Notes: generated from the sequence alone by a model not told the origin. 64,000 bases of DNA from Endomychus coccineus (GCA_958510875.1 OY294068.1:155160388-155224387), one strand, 5' to 3'; counted from the stretch's first letter, positions 45,701 to 60,700 are shown. Numbers and translations: made by a program.

Positions 45701-48700
45701 TGATCAAAAGCTTCTATATTTTAATTGAATTCTTCCATCATGAAGATTTTAATGACTTTCAGTTCTAAAATTAGTAGCTATTCTGTTTTAGAAAATTAGT
45801 TTACTATGGTGACATGGATAATGTTTCCAGCCGTGTTATCTTAGTAATTCCATAAAGTCATGAAATGGTTTGTAATATTTTCAATTGTACATTTGTCCTG
45901 TAATTGGTTATATTGTTGGACAATAAATAAATAAATTAAATTGAATTGAATTATAAACGTCGCCGTTTTCAACTAACTTTGTACTAATGCTAGCATAAAA
46001 GTGACCATAGCCTATCTAATGAAAATATTTTGAAGAGTTTCAATTAAAATAGTTAATCCACATTTCTTATACAAACTTCATGTTGGCGAAAATGTTTCAT
46101 CATTACATTCCATTATAGGTCCATACATAGATTTGACAAAGGAACTCACAAAGTCAAATTAGTAGAACATTTCTTAGTTGTGCCTGTCGATGTGCATGTT
46201 TGGAATCCAGATTGTCAGAAACCTAAGGCAAATCCTTGTGAAAACAATGGTGGATGTTCTCATCTCTGCTTACTGGCTCCTTATGCACCAGGGTATTCTT
46301 GCAATTGTCCCATTGGTGTAAAAAATATAGACAACTATACATGTGCCAATGAACCACAAGAATTATTATTACTGGCAAGAAGAACTGATATCGTTGTAGT
46401 CTATTTAGATTCTCCTGAGTATACATATAAGATTATACCATTGGCAAATACCAGTTTTGCAATAGGTATCGAATATGATTTGTTTGAAGGATATATTTAT
46501 TGGACAGATGACTTTCTTAAGAAAATTCAGCGGTCCAGATTGGATGGAAGTGATGTAGAAGATTTCGTAACTAATGATATTATATCACCAGATGGAATAG
46601 CGATCGATTGGATATCCAGGAATCTGTATTGGATAGATACGGGAGCGGATAGAATTGAAGTTATAACTATTGAAAAACGTTATAGAAAAGTTTTGATTTT
46701 CGAGGATTTGGACGAACCGAGAGCTATTTCTGTTGCTCCGGAATTGGGTTGGTTGTTTTGGTCGGATTGGAGCGATAGAAAGCCTAAAATTGAAAGAGCG
46801 AATTTGGACGGTTCCGAGAGACAAATCATCGTTTCCAAAGATCTGGTTTGGCCAAATGGTGTCACGCTAGACTTGGAGGGTCTGAAAATCTATTGGTGCG
46901 ACGCTAAGAAGGATAAGATAGAATACGCCAATATGGATGGTACGGATAGACGAGTTCTTATAAGTAACGAGGTACCACATGTCTTTGGGTTGAGTTTGAT
47001 GGGTGAATATTTATATTGGACAGATTGGCAAAGACGTGCAATTGACCGAGCTCATAAAGAATCAGGTGAGGCCTAAATTAGTTACTTATATCATCATCAT
47101 AGGTGTAGAGGTGAAGGTTACTAAGTTTTTTTTGTTCTTTCAGTGCATCTGCCACTTCTGTATTCCATTTTTTCCTCGGCTTACCTTTCCTTCTCGTGCC
47201 TGCTATTTCCATGACCCATATCACAACTCTTTTATCGTCCGTTGTGACCAAACTTTGGAAATAAGCATTATAACCCTTTGCCTAGTGGAGCCTTTCCTGA
47301 TGCCTAAAACCTCTTAAATTTTAAGAAAATTTCCTATGCCTGTCTCCTCTCCAAATATTCCATCGCTAGCTCATACAATGTGAATGCACTAGCGTATATA
47401 TTGTGTCAGGAACCAAATCAATTTTGATTCAAAATATGCCGTAAACACACTAAAATTTGATTTAATTCAAATTAAACAATGAATACCGGATGGTCTATTA
47501 GTGCGAGGAAGTACTTAAACTAGCTTTAAGAAAACAGATGGTTGAAAAAAAAATTGGAGTATCTTAGGGGACATATATCGGGATATCAACAATTATCTTG
47601 GTCAAGGGTGGTTGTGGAATCTAAAACGTGTGTCTTACTTTACGTTTGAAATAATTATGTCACTGTCACACTGACATCATCAATAACCTACAAATTTCAT
47701 ACCTATTTATTTCAGTTGTAAAACAATAATGAACCACAAATTAAAATTTATCTTGGTCAAGGGTGGTTGTGGAATGTAAAACGTGTGTCTTACTTTAAAT
47801 TTTTGAATATGTTCTGTCGTATCAGAATCTGTTAAGTCATTGTGCTGATATTTTCTAATCCAGTTTTTGAATCACGCTTCTTACCACACAGCACACAATT
47901 TTCATGATTGAAGCCTATTTTCGAACGGGTGCGCTAGTTAATGAAAATTGGCAATACAGTCAACGTTTGTGTTTGAACAATTTTCGAGAGCACTTCCCAA
48001 ACGTGGCAATATTACCGGACAATTTTTATGCGTGCCTTACAAATTGGGTTGAAGTGTTTCGCGAAACCGGTTGTGTGACTCATAAAAAAGGTGCTGGTAG
48101 ACCAAGAGTTCGTACAGAAGAAGTTGTCAGTGACGTTCGTCAACGTATGGAAGAGGAGCCTGCAAAACCTTTGAAACGTCTTTCTCAGGAAATTGGATTT
48201 TCTTATAGAACATGTCAGATTTTAAAGAACGACTTGAACATACATCCATATAAGATGCAAGCACATCAAGCTCTTCTGCCCACAGACCACCCCAGACGCC
48301 TTGCTTACTGCCATTGGTTTGTCAATAATTTAATGAATGACGGATCTTCTGGACTTAATTTTTTTTTCTGACGAAGCGTGGTTCCACCTTTCGGGATACA
48401 TCAATTCTCAAAATTTGCGAATGTGGAGCAATGATAACCCCCATGTTTTTACTGAATCGTCACTACATGCTCAAAAAATCGGTGTTTGGATGGCAGTTTC
48501 TCGCAGAAGAATAATTGGGTCAATTTTTTTTCGATTTCACCTTGTTTGACAATTATGAACTATTTTATATTTCCTTACTTAAAAAACAAGATTTTTGCAA
48601 CTCCGGTAAATAATTTGCAAGAACTTCAACAAAGAATAGTTCAGCAATGTGCAACCATAACGCCAAAAATGCTGCAAAACGGTTTTCACAGCATGAGGAT

Positions 48701-51700
48701 GCGCGTCAACTTGTGCATCGAACAAAACGGGGGACATTTCCAACAATTACTGTAATTTAGTTTTTCTTGTTACTAAAACCGTTATTTCATAATTTGTAGT
48801 TCATTATTGTTTTACAACTGAAATAAATAGGTATGAAATTTGTAGGTTATTGATGATGTCAGTGTGACAGTGACATAATTATTTCAAACGTAAAGTAAGA
48901 CACACGTTTTAGATTCCACAACCACCCCTGACCAAGATAATTTTTGATATCCCGGTACTATGAGCTATAGTGGTTGCTCAGAGAGGAGATGATCTCAATT
49001 GATATGATTTTGTTGAATGGAGCATCCTGCATTTTTTTACGTATTCGTCTTAGAGATGCAAGTTTTCGGTACTTGTAACTATTCGTTACTTTTAGGTTAT
49101 GACGTGTCCTTGCTACTTTTCGGTGAATTGCTTACTGCGGTAAGCTTCGAATCCTCGGGCGCCAGATTTTTCCAAAGATTTACTCTTTTTTGAAGACTTC
49201 TGCTAGGGTCTTCACCACAAGGCTTGTCACTATGCTATCTATAGATAGCCTTGTCCCTAGGATAGCTACAGTGAAGTAAAACCAGGGCCCATTGGGCAGA
49301 AAACAGTATCAAAATTGTGGGCTTTAATCACAATTCACACCTGGTTAAAACTTAGCTCATTTGAAGATGGAGCAGAAATAACATGATAAAATGGGAAATT
49401 CCAAATATCAAAATATATAATAATTATAACAAGTACACTTTCGGAACAATTAGTGAAATGCAATTGAACGGTATAATTCACAAAAATTTACCCAGACGGA
49501 AAATGTAATGGAGCTCAAACGGTATATGAAAACTGTTACAACATATCTATTTTACGATATGTTCGGTATTTAAATTCACTTCAACGGTACGAAATCAGTT
49601 GATAAATGATTCACAATTATCAATTTGCGGAAAATACAAATCAAGCAGTTCCTAGAGCAATAAGCGGTGTACGGTAATCATCCAAATAGCATTATCACTT
49701 GAAAGGCTCATAACACACTACGATATATCAGACTGTTGAAATTCGGTGGGCTCGGAAGATATATCGTAATGCCCAAAATATAAACTATTTAGCTATCATT
49801 TGCCATATGAAACAATTCACTTAAGCGGAACACTATTGTTAATTCACATTTTAAATCTGACTTGAACTCGGATAATAATTAATTCCCTTCGATTCTTATC
49901 TTGATCACACTTCAACGGTACTGATTGAAAATCAGAATCACAAAAGAGCAACACAAAAGGGCAACTGTATTGATTGCTAATCGAAATCACAAAAGAGAGC
50001 GATCTCTTGTCTGTCACGGCTTTTATAGGTTCTGGTCAAGTCTGCTCCACCAATTCCTTATTTTGTGCCAAGGGTTTTTTACTTATGTCCCGAACAATGC
50101 TTAAAAGTGACGCTACTTTTTAGATCTAAAATTCGCGCTCATGATATCACACCAGTTCCTCCCGGCACACTAAACAAGTGTTATCGGAATTTTTTGGTTG
50201 TTCGCCCTTTTTATACATAAGGCTGTTCAAAGTTTGATGCATTAACTTGCCAGACCCCTGATGATTTCGATTCATCTATTTGAATAATTATACTTATTCG
50301 AAATTAAGGAGATTTAGAAAAGTGACAATCACGGAATACACATTCGGAATTCACGCATATCTATTGAAATAATGAACTGTTCAAACTGAGATTACATGTA
50401 ATATCCGTATGTACTGCCTGATCTAAATTAAATGATATTTCAAAATTTTAAGCTTCGTTACAAGGTACAATACTCGTTACAATTATTCGAAATATCGTGG
50501 TATTTACTATCCAAGTCTTACAACGGTTTCTGCATGTATGTCTTAGTTATACGTCGTTACGTAGGTACCAGGTAGGTACTAACTGACGTGGTGACCCGAC
50601 AGGACGGAATATGTATTGAAAATTGAAATTACAACCGCAGAATTTATTTCAACAATTATGAATATTCATATATAATACCACAAGAGCTTAAAAATTATCG
50701 GGTATTTCCAGATAGGTTCGTTGCAAACAAATGAAGGAGTCAAGTTTTTCAGGTTAAAAAATCACGAGCGCAAAGCGCGAGTGATTTTTCCTGAAAAACT
50801 TGACGACTTTATTTGTTTGCAGGGAACCTTGAGGGAAATGCCAGATAATTTTGAAGCTCGTGTGGTATTCGGGGGATTATTTTTCCGTCCCAAATGAACA
50901 TTTCCTTTGACTTTTTTATCGATGGTGGACAGAATTCAACCTGTCAGTTTGAAGTTTTATATATAGCAACTACCAGAGAAAATATTCAAAAAATATTCAG
51001 TATAATTCCATGTAGGTTGTACCACGTGACGTCGAATGGTGCAATTCTATTGGTCGATATTTGGGTCGGAAAAATAATCTGATTTATTACAGTACCTAGA
51101 TAAGTTAGGTACACCTGCAAAAATAGAAAAATAGAAGAACGAGAACAAAATTTATTGACAATTTAAATTTAGGTACACTAGAACTACTTAAATTATAAAA
51201 TTATCTAAGACAAGTCTTGGTTGCAGTTCAAAAATAATATTTTCTGAACATTCTTTCCCTTTAGTCTATTTCTCCTATCAGACAACAACTGTCCAGCTTT
51301 GGAAAATAACCTCTCAGAGGGTACAGATGTGAACATAACACTTAAATATTTTTTCACCAAGATGCTTAAATAGGGATACAGTAGTTCCCTTGTTTTCCAC
51401 CATTCAAGCGGATTTTTTTTTGCGATTCAGGGGAACATCTTCCATGTATGTCCGGAGTTCAATAATGGACTGGGCCGTTGGAGTTACTGTTGTTACAGTT
51501 TCATAAGATTTGTCAAAATCTTCCCTAATTAAGTCTTCATCTCCGGTCACACTAGAAGATGCACCCTCATCGTGAAATTCAGGTGTAGCTTTAGCTGCTC
51601 TTTGTTGTTGCTCTTCTGCCTTAATCAAAGCTACCACTTCATCCCAAATCTTCTCTTTTGCCACTTTTAATATACTCTCATTTGTAAATGCCCTTTTTTT

Positions 51701-54700
51701 AAAACGAGCATCTAAATGTGCCGATTTAGCCATTACATTATATTTTCGAGAATGGGGAATCTTGCTATTACCGATTGCAACAAATTATTTTGCTTGTTCG
51801 GTATTTTATTCTGTTACGTTACGAATACTGTAGGTATATAGGTACCGGGATATCAAAAATTATCTTGGTCAAGGGTAGTTGTGGAATCTAAAACGTGTGT
51901 CTTACTTTACGTTTGAAATAATTATGTCATAATTAATTTGAAGTTTCTAAAAGTGCGAAATTTCGCAATTTTATACGAATATTGTAACACTCAGAAGTTT
52001 TTAGCGCTTTGAACTCCGGGATTTTCACGTGGCCTATCGAAATTAGAAGGTTCGAATTATCTAAAAACATAATTGCACGAACGCCAGACGTCCTATCTAA
52101 TTAGCTACGAACGAAATCATTTTGACATATGCCTCGGTCTTGTTAATTTGGGGTCGTTTCTTGCCTCGTGCGACCGGCGCCAGTTGTAATAAAGTGTTTT
52201 TGGCTATGGGCCGCTAGCTTTTACCCGCTTCGTGTATATTTTAGTCGCGAGAAAATTCCCTTTGGTACGTCGCACGTTAGACGCGCGTAGCTGAGATCTG
52301 AGAATAGCTCAAACTGTTTTAATTAAATTTTCCTATTTAATGGACATTTATCGAAAAAAGAAGGGCCGTCGGGCACGGAGCGATACTAAATCTAACTACA
52401 TGGAGCGAAAACGGCACGCGAAAAGTGGTCGTAAAGCCGTATTAGGTACAACCAGTTTGCACTTTTCTAACTCGCGTGCTACGGGCTTCTCATGTGAACG
52501 TCATTCTATCACGACCTCTGAAAAGGTACAATGTTCACATAATTATTTCATAATTTGTAGTTCATTATTGTTTTACAACTGAAATAAGTAGGTATGAAAT
52601 TTGTAGGTTATTGATGATGTCAGTGTGACAATGACATAATTATTTCAAACGTAAAGTAAGACACACGTTTTAGATTCCACAACCACCCTTGACAAAGATA
52701 ATTTTTAATATCCCGCTAGTTCGTTGATTTGATTCGAATACAAAATCCAATCCGTTACGTGGTAACAAGTTATATGGAATATCGAGTAACTGTTTGCAAA
52801 AAGTAACGATTACTTTTTCATGTTGGTATTAATTACTTCGGATCTCATCGGGTATGCATCTCTAATTCGACTATACGCGTTCTTTGTTACCCAACGCAGT
52901 CTCATTTTTCAAAATACCTTGCGGCGTTGCCAAGTTATTTAAGAAAATGGAGATAAAAATTAGATTTCAGGTACTAACGGAAACGTATCATAGCCCCTAT
53001 AATATTTGTTTTTTTTTAATCTACGTGGTAAGTTTATTGTAGAAGAAATATCTAACATTCGGATATTTTGAAAGTATTATAGATCTACATAAAGTTGAAG
53101 CCAAATTCATAATATATAATGATATATGTATATCTTTTACTATTCAGGTGACCATAGAGAAATAATTGTCGAACAACTACCCAATGTCATGGGTCTGAAG
53201 GCGATTAATTTGGGTCCCGTTAAAGGATGGACTCCTTGCGTAAATAATGGGAACTGTTCTCAAATATGTCTGACTAGGCATGGGAAAAGTAGAGTTTGTG
53301 CATGCCAAATAGATTATGAACTCTTGAAAGATGGAATCACCTGCATAAGAGCGAAAGTGTTCATCTTATATACAAGCAACAAAACTATTGGACGAGTAAG
53401 CATTGAAAATGAAGAATATCGTACGATTCTACCTATAAGTGGAAATAAACATGCTAGGTAAATAGGATGGTTTTTCACATTGAAAATTCTAAAAGATTTT
53501 CATTCAATTAACGTTAAGTTCCCGTAAGTTATTTATTTGTTTAATTCAAGTGCAATTGATTTTGATGTGAACTCTATGAGGATCTATTGGAGCGATATCA
53601 GATTGCGAACCATAATGAGAGCCTACGTGAATGGATCCGATCCCCATAAGGTTATAGAATCTGGTTTAACGTCACCGAATGGTATTGCCATCGATTGGTT
53701 GGGCTTCAACATTTATTGGACGGACTCCGATTCGAACAGGATCGAGGTGTCTCGGTTGATGGGTTCGAGTCGTCGGACCTTGGTTTGCGAGAATATCGAC
53801 GAACCCCGCAGCATTATAGTTGATCCTCTTATGGGGTGAGGATTTCATAAATTTTTTTGAGATTCGTATAATGCAGGTTTTTGAATTCGCAGGTATATGT
53901 ACTGGTCTGAATGGGGAAAGTTGAAACAAATTAAGAAAGCCGCAATGGACGGATCCAATCCGAGAAAATTTATATCTACAACAAGCCATGCGTATGCCTT
54001 AACTTTGGATTATTCTTATAAAAGATTGTATTGGACTGAAATTGATAATTTAATTCCCTCCATTCTGTCTTCCGACCTGGACGGCAACGATAAAAAATTC
54101 ATATTGAGGGATGGTAAATTCAAACCAAGGGGCTTGACTTTATTCGACTCGCACATATATTGGAGTGAAGCTGATAGTGGTGAGTAAAGCTTCAAATTTT
54201 TAGTTTGAAATTTCTCTAGATGTACAGGAGGTTTCATTCTTATTCAAGCTGTAGCAATCGATTGAACTCATCATTTGATAAGAATAGTTATATATAAATT
54301 CTCGAGAAATAGGTCACACTAACACATATGCTTATTATTTTCGTCTTTACGTACGTTTCGGTCTCACGACCATCATCAGAAGACGTATTACTGTATAAAA
54401 CGTAATTTCTTAAAACTAATTCTATCACCACAAGGCCTAATCCACCAATTTCAATTAAAAATGCCCACGTCGCCGAAACGAACAGAAACACGAACAATCG
54501 AAACTATAACACATTAATGTTTTAAGTATAAATTAAGAATAGCAATATTCTTATAAACTCTAACTTTATATCGAATCACAATGCGTAATACAACTGAAGC
54601 ACCGAACAAAAAATATAACGTTCGAGTATCCACTTTCAAACCAGATGTTGAAGATTTACTTAGAAATATTGCTATTTAGGCATTCTACCTAAAATATACT

Positions 54701-57700
54701 TTTAACATTATAGAGACGAATGTAGGAATTTGCAAGGGTTTTAATTGATTAAATTGGTATAAATCTGACCTAATGATTGAATATCAGTTCTATGATTTAC
54801 AGACTTGCGAGTCATGTTTTATGTAAAGCATCTCCAGAATAGATCTTTTATAATAATTGGTTTCCTTAGTTAAAATATTAACATTTTTGTAATTGAATTG
54901 ATGGTTATAATCAAAGTAGTGTTTGGCAAGGGCGGTGTAATTTTCTAAGTTTTTGTTTCTTGTATTATACTTATGGCCAAACATTCTTTTTTGTAAATAT
55001 TGTTTAGATTCCTGTATAAGTCCCATTGCAATCTAAACCATTTAATTTGTATACTGTGTGGGTTTGTTTACATTTAGGTATTGAAGGTTTTAGATTTCAA
55101 GAATATTTCCTAACACAGTTAGTAGGTTTATATCATACTTTTTTAAACATTTCTTAATTTTCTCTGAGGTCTCCGGAATGTATGGTAAAATTATAAAATT
55201 ATCTGTATTGCCGTTTATGTTATTTATATATGACGTTCCATTATAGATTTTGTTTATTCTTTGTTTAAAGATGGGATTGAAAAATGGTTTAATTTTTGGG
55301 ACAGTCCTCTGGGTGGAACAATTTAACCGCGCGATCTGTATGACTTTATAACACTTTTTTATAACTTGTTGGTGCAATGGAATTGAAGTGAAGATAACGT
55401 TGAGACAAAAGTTCTTTAGGAAGCCACAAAGTTTTTATTTTTCCATCTGCATCATGCCTAATGTTCATATCTAGGAAACTTATGTTTTTGTTCACTTCTA
55501 TTTCACAAGTAAATTAAAATGTACAGTGGAAATTGTTATACTTATTCTTCGGAAGTTGGAAATAAAACTCAAATTTTACACAAGACTTTTAACATTTAAT
55601 TTGAAACTGCTGATAAATTGTTTCACCACACTGTGGCATTTTCAAAGCAAGGAGTTATCAACTAAAGCTAAATCTAAAAGTATGTCCTTAAATATCAGGG
55701 ATCAGAATGTGGTACAAATTGAGGGATGGGGGTGGATAATGGTGGGAGTGTGTTTACAAAATTGTTAACAAGCGGTGAATTATTTGTATCGATTTGATCA
55801 TTTAATATTACATTATTATTGTTTTTTGTCAAATAAATTCTTTTCTCACCAATATCAACAACTTACACCCAAATATAGAATTCACATTAGAGATGGATTT
55901 TTTAGATCTGACAATTTCACATACAAATAATTACTTTTCTTTCGCTATTTATCACAAACCCACCCATACAGATACCACAATACACAACACTTCTTTACAT
56001 CCACAATCACACAAGCTAGCAGCATATAATTGTATGATACATAGATTAATTAATGTCCCATTAAGTGAAGATAATTTCCATTTAGAATTAAACAGAATCA
56101 TAGATATTGCCAAAAATAACGGTTATAATGTCAAGATAATTAATAAAATACTCCAAACTAAACTCAATAAAAAAGCCTTAAACATAATTTATCCGCAAAT
56201 TAATAATAATACAAAATCAAATTTCACATGCCTAACATATTTAGGTAAACATTCACTAAAAATATTTCAATTCCTTAAAAAACAGAATAAGAACGTCGCC
56301 TTTAAAACAACAAATAACCTATGCTCGTTTATTAATAACTCGAAATCTGAAAAAGATAAATTAAAGAAATCTGGAGTTTACAGACTGAGATGTGATGACT
56401 GTAGTGCGTTGTACATAGGACAAACTGGACGCAGTTTCAGTGTAAGGTTCAACGAACATTTGAGAAGTTACAGGCTCAAAAAAGAGGACTCTAATTACGC
56501 AAATCACCTGTTAGAACATAACCACAATTTCACCCTTATTCCCGATATTCTACATATTCAGGAAAAAGGACATAAACTTAATATATTGGAATCCATAGAG
56601 ATATTGAAACACTCAAAAAACAATAATAATGTAATATTAAAATGATCAAATCGATACATATAATTCACCGCTTGTTAACAATTTTGTAAACACACTCCCA
56701 CCATTATCCACCCCTATCCCTCAATTTGTACCACATTCTGATCCCAGATATTTAAGGACATACTTTTAGATTTAGCTTTAGTTGATAACTCCTTGCTTTG
56801 AAAATGCCAGTGTGGTGAAACAATTTGTCAGCATTTTCAAATTAAATGTTAAAAGTCTTGTGTAAAATTTGAGTTTTATTCTCCAACTTCCGAAGTATTA
56901 TGAATTTACTCTACGTAAACGCCGAAACCATAGATATATGTTAAATTTATTAATCACGTATTGCATTTTATCATTGGAAACACACATTAGGCAATCGTCT
57001 ACATACAGTTTAAAGAAAATGGGTTGAAAATCTAATGAATTTATTACAAATTTCTCTAAGCATTCCGTAACTAGGTAAGCAATAGCAGCTAAAATAGGAC
57101 CGAATTTGAGCAAATATTCGGCACAGCAATGGGATCTCTTATTTCAGCTACTATTGCTAACCTAGTTATGGAATGCTTAGAGGAATCTGTAATAAATTCA
57201 TTAGATTTTCAACCCAGATTCTTTAAACGGTATGTAGTTGCCAAATGTGTGTTCTCAATGATAAAAAGCAATACGTGATTAACAAATATAACAATTTTCA
57301 CTGTAAACTTCAATTTACTTGTGAAATAGAAGTGAACAAAAACATAAATTTATGAACGTTAGGCATGATGCAGATGGAAAAATAAAAACTTGATGGTTTA
57401 CAAAAGAAGTTTGGTCTTAACGTTATCTTCACTTCAATTCCGCTGCACTAACAAGCTATGAAAAAGTGTTATAAGTTGTTAAGTAAGATTTATACTAATT
57501 TAATTAATTAAACCCTTGCAAATTCCTACATGCGTCTCTATAATGTTAAAAGTATATTTTAGGTAAAATGCTTGAATAGCAATATTTCTAATAAGGTCTG
57601 ACAACTTTTTTCTATTACCTCATAAATCTTCAACATCTGGTTCGAAAGTGGATACTCGAACGTTATATTTTTAGTTCAGTGCTTCAGTCGTATTACATAG

Positions 57701-60700
57701 TGTGATTCGATATGATGTTAGAGTTTATAAAAATATTGCTTAGCAGCGGATTCTTAATTTATACTTGAAACATTAATGTGTTATAATTTCGATTGTTCGT
57801 GTTTCTGTTCGTTTCGGCGACGTGGGCAGTTAACATTGAAATTAATGCGACAAGGACGTCTTGTGGTGATACAATTAATTTTAAGAAATCACGTTTATAC
57901 GGTGAAGTCATCATTAGTCTTCTGATGCTGGTCGTGAGACCGCAACGTACCTACATAAAGACGAAAATAAGTAAATCATACCTGGGTCAAGAATCATTAT
58001 CAATGAACATACCAGACATTCCTGACAAAATAGCCTGTTGCAGCTCCTTTAAAACATTTTAATTCTTCAAATATATCGAAGACTATGATGAAACATACAG
58101 GATGCTTTAAAATTTACCACATATATTTCAAGGATGTATTTTTAAGTTAAAATACGAGTTTTTCTTCCTATAAATTTGTGTCCTAAATGTATCTATTATT
58201 TTGGACTGTGACTTTAGTTACGAATAAATTCTTCGGATATTTGGCAAGCCCCTGTTTATTCAGGCGCTCTATTAATTTTTTGGCTCAAAATGGCGTAAAC
58301 ATAATTGCTGGGAGAACTGAGGGGGTTCTACACTATTAATGGTCTAAATTTTGTTTCATTTCATCAAGAAATTTCAAAATAAAACAACAGGCATCCAAAA
58401 ATCAAACATTTTTTGGTCTCATGCATTTTTTGATACAACTAACCGTTTTCGAGAAATTCGCTGCTTAACCAAAAATTCATCAAAATAAGCTAAAAAACGT
58501 AGTAGACTGTGACTGCTTATTTTATTGTACTTTTTCATTGTTGACATTTTGGTTTGGTTTAAGTGTCATCGTGTTTTTCCATTTTATATTTGAATGGAAA
58601 ACGACCTTATTCATTCGAACATCCATTTTGTTTATGGTCTGGCTGATGGTAACGCACTTGAAGCTCGAAGGTTGTACCCAATAAGATTACCTGATCGCCG
58701 GCGGCTCAGAAACGGTTCAACCTAAATATATGGACATAATATGAAATAAGTGGTTCTTTTTTCTTCCGCTAATTTTAAATGGCGACACTTACTTGACTTC
58801 CTGCAGAACGACTTGCCTGGCTTATTGGAAAAGGTGCCTTTAAACGTTTGTGAGCACATGCATAAACTCATGATGTTACCCCTGTATTTTTCATGTAACA
58901 TAGACCCTCCGAATCGGTGGGTTGGTAGAGCAGGTACAATAGCTTAGCCCCACGCTCCCCGGATTGCACCTCGCTGGACTTTTTTTATGGGGTTATGTGG
59001 AAGGTTTAGTTGACAAAAATGGTCCTCCGTCCGGAATTTTGGACGGCGTATGACATTATGAGGGCAGCACTTACTATAAAAATAAACATTGTTATCAATA
59101 TTTTGAATGTTGAAAAAAATGTGTAACAATTTAGAGTAAAAGGTATAGACCCCTCTAAACACTGACCCCCCCCCCCACCCATCAAATTAGATTTTTGCCA
59201 TTTCTGAAGAACAAAATCAATAGAGCCACCTGAAGAAACAGGTTCGAAATAAGCAGCCATAGCCCGCTATGTTCTTTTTTTAAATTTTGATAATACTCTT
59301 CTTTTGTTCATCAGCGGGTAGTTGTATCACATAATCGCAAGAGACTAAAATGCCAGTGTAGTATAGGAATCCTCCATTCCTATACGAGATTACCTAAAAA
59401 CCCTAAGTTATAGAATTCGTCCTTATTTCTATTAAGTAATGTTATTATGTTTAGATCTCGGAGCTGACCCACAAAGCAATATGTTTAATGTTGTGTTAAT
59501 ATAATAAACATATTGTGTGGCACAGATACCTTGACTCTTAGACTAGTTTAACTAAAACAATAACATCACATTAGATTATAATATACTTATGTAGGACATG
59601 CAATCATATATATATATATTCATTCATAATAGATTGTAGATTAGTATCTGTACTATTATTATGTAGAGCGAGACTTTAAGTCGTAATGGCGTCAAGCTCT
59701 ACCTTAAGTAAAGTAACTCTTTTCTAAGTGTGGTGTTTCAATCCCCTATGCCTCACGATGACCACGGGCCAGTTTAGGGCAAACCACCCAACATTATTGG
59801 CATGCCTGACTAGATGGTGTAGTTTAATTTTGAAATTTCTTTAAGAAATTTAGACCATAAAACTGTAGACCCCTGAAATTAGATTTAGGCCGGTTTTGAA
59901 GTAATAAAATGAATAGAGAGGATGAATAAACAGGGATTTGCAAATTTTTAGGAGAATTGATTCGTAATAGTAGTCACAATTCAAAATAATCAATTTTTTT
60001 CGGGCAATTTACGATGACTGTAGCTCGGAGGGTGCATTTTAGGACACGTTTTTAGAAAAAAGGCTTATTGTGACCTCACAAATACATCCTTGAAATCTCT
60101 GTAGTGAATTTTGAAACACCCTGTGTAATGAAATTTCAGTAGCGTATTTACTTCGTAGAATTCTATGTTTCTACAAAATTTTGTTTTTGTACTGCCACCA
60201 GTGGCGGCGATACAAGTGGGGTGTTCACTTTTCCGCCAAAACTATGTTACGTCACTGATTTATACAATTTATTTAGGAATATTAGTTAATTTTGGAAGAA
60301 AAAAAATCTGTTTCTTTTTTTACTTGATGCTTGGTTTTAGAATAAGGCGTTCTGAAAAATTAACTAAATAAACAGAACATTGATTTCAGCAAAAAATTGT
60401 ATTTTTACAAATTCTTATCATCCTTATTAAGTTTTTGAATATATGTAATTAATTACTACTTGAACTAATTTCTAAAAATAGAATATACATTTTTAAAAAG
60501 CGGTAAAAGTTGAGATGACGAGGTGAATCTTCAGGTAATAATTCTTAGGCTCAATGGAAATGGTGATCTTTCCGTTAAACCATTTATAATTGTTGACGCG
60601 CTCTTAGGACTACGAATTTGTGCACTTCTTACACGTCCCACGTATTAGTATTAATTCCTGCTTCTGGAGGTGCTTAAGGTAGGAGTACCGACTTTAGTAG

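Larger units (their letters stand above)
54297..57975. mobile_element. head-to-head pair of Penelope-like elements with a third nested inside
   Basis: Two Penelope-like copies face away from each other: a - copy (57113 down to 54297) and a + copy (57118 to 57975), each ending in the same pLTR of about 450 bp. A third copy (about 55540-56893) interrupts the - one. All are 5'-truncated. It fills most of arrow intron 8's left half. Confidence 0.8.

Noticed and set aside
46585..46865. Antisense ORFs across arrow exon 5
   Set aside because: Shadows of the propeller-coding strand.
59164..59180. C-run as a regulatory G-quadruplex
   Set aside because: A single homopolymer-like run inside a decayed transposon; no four-tract arrangement.
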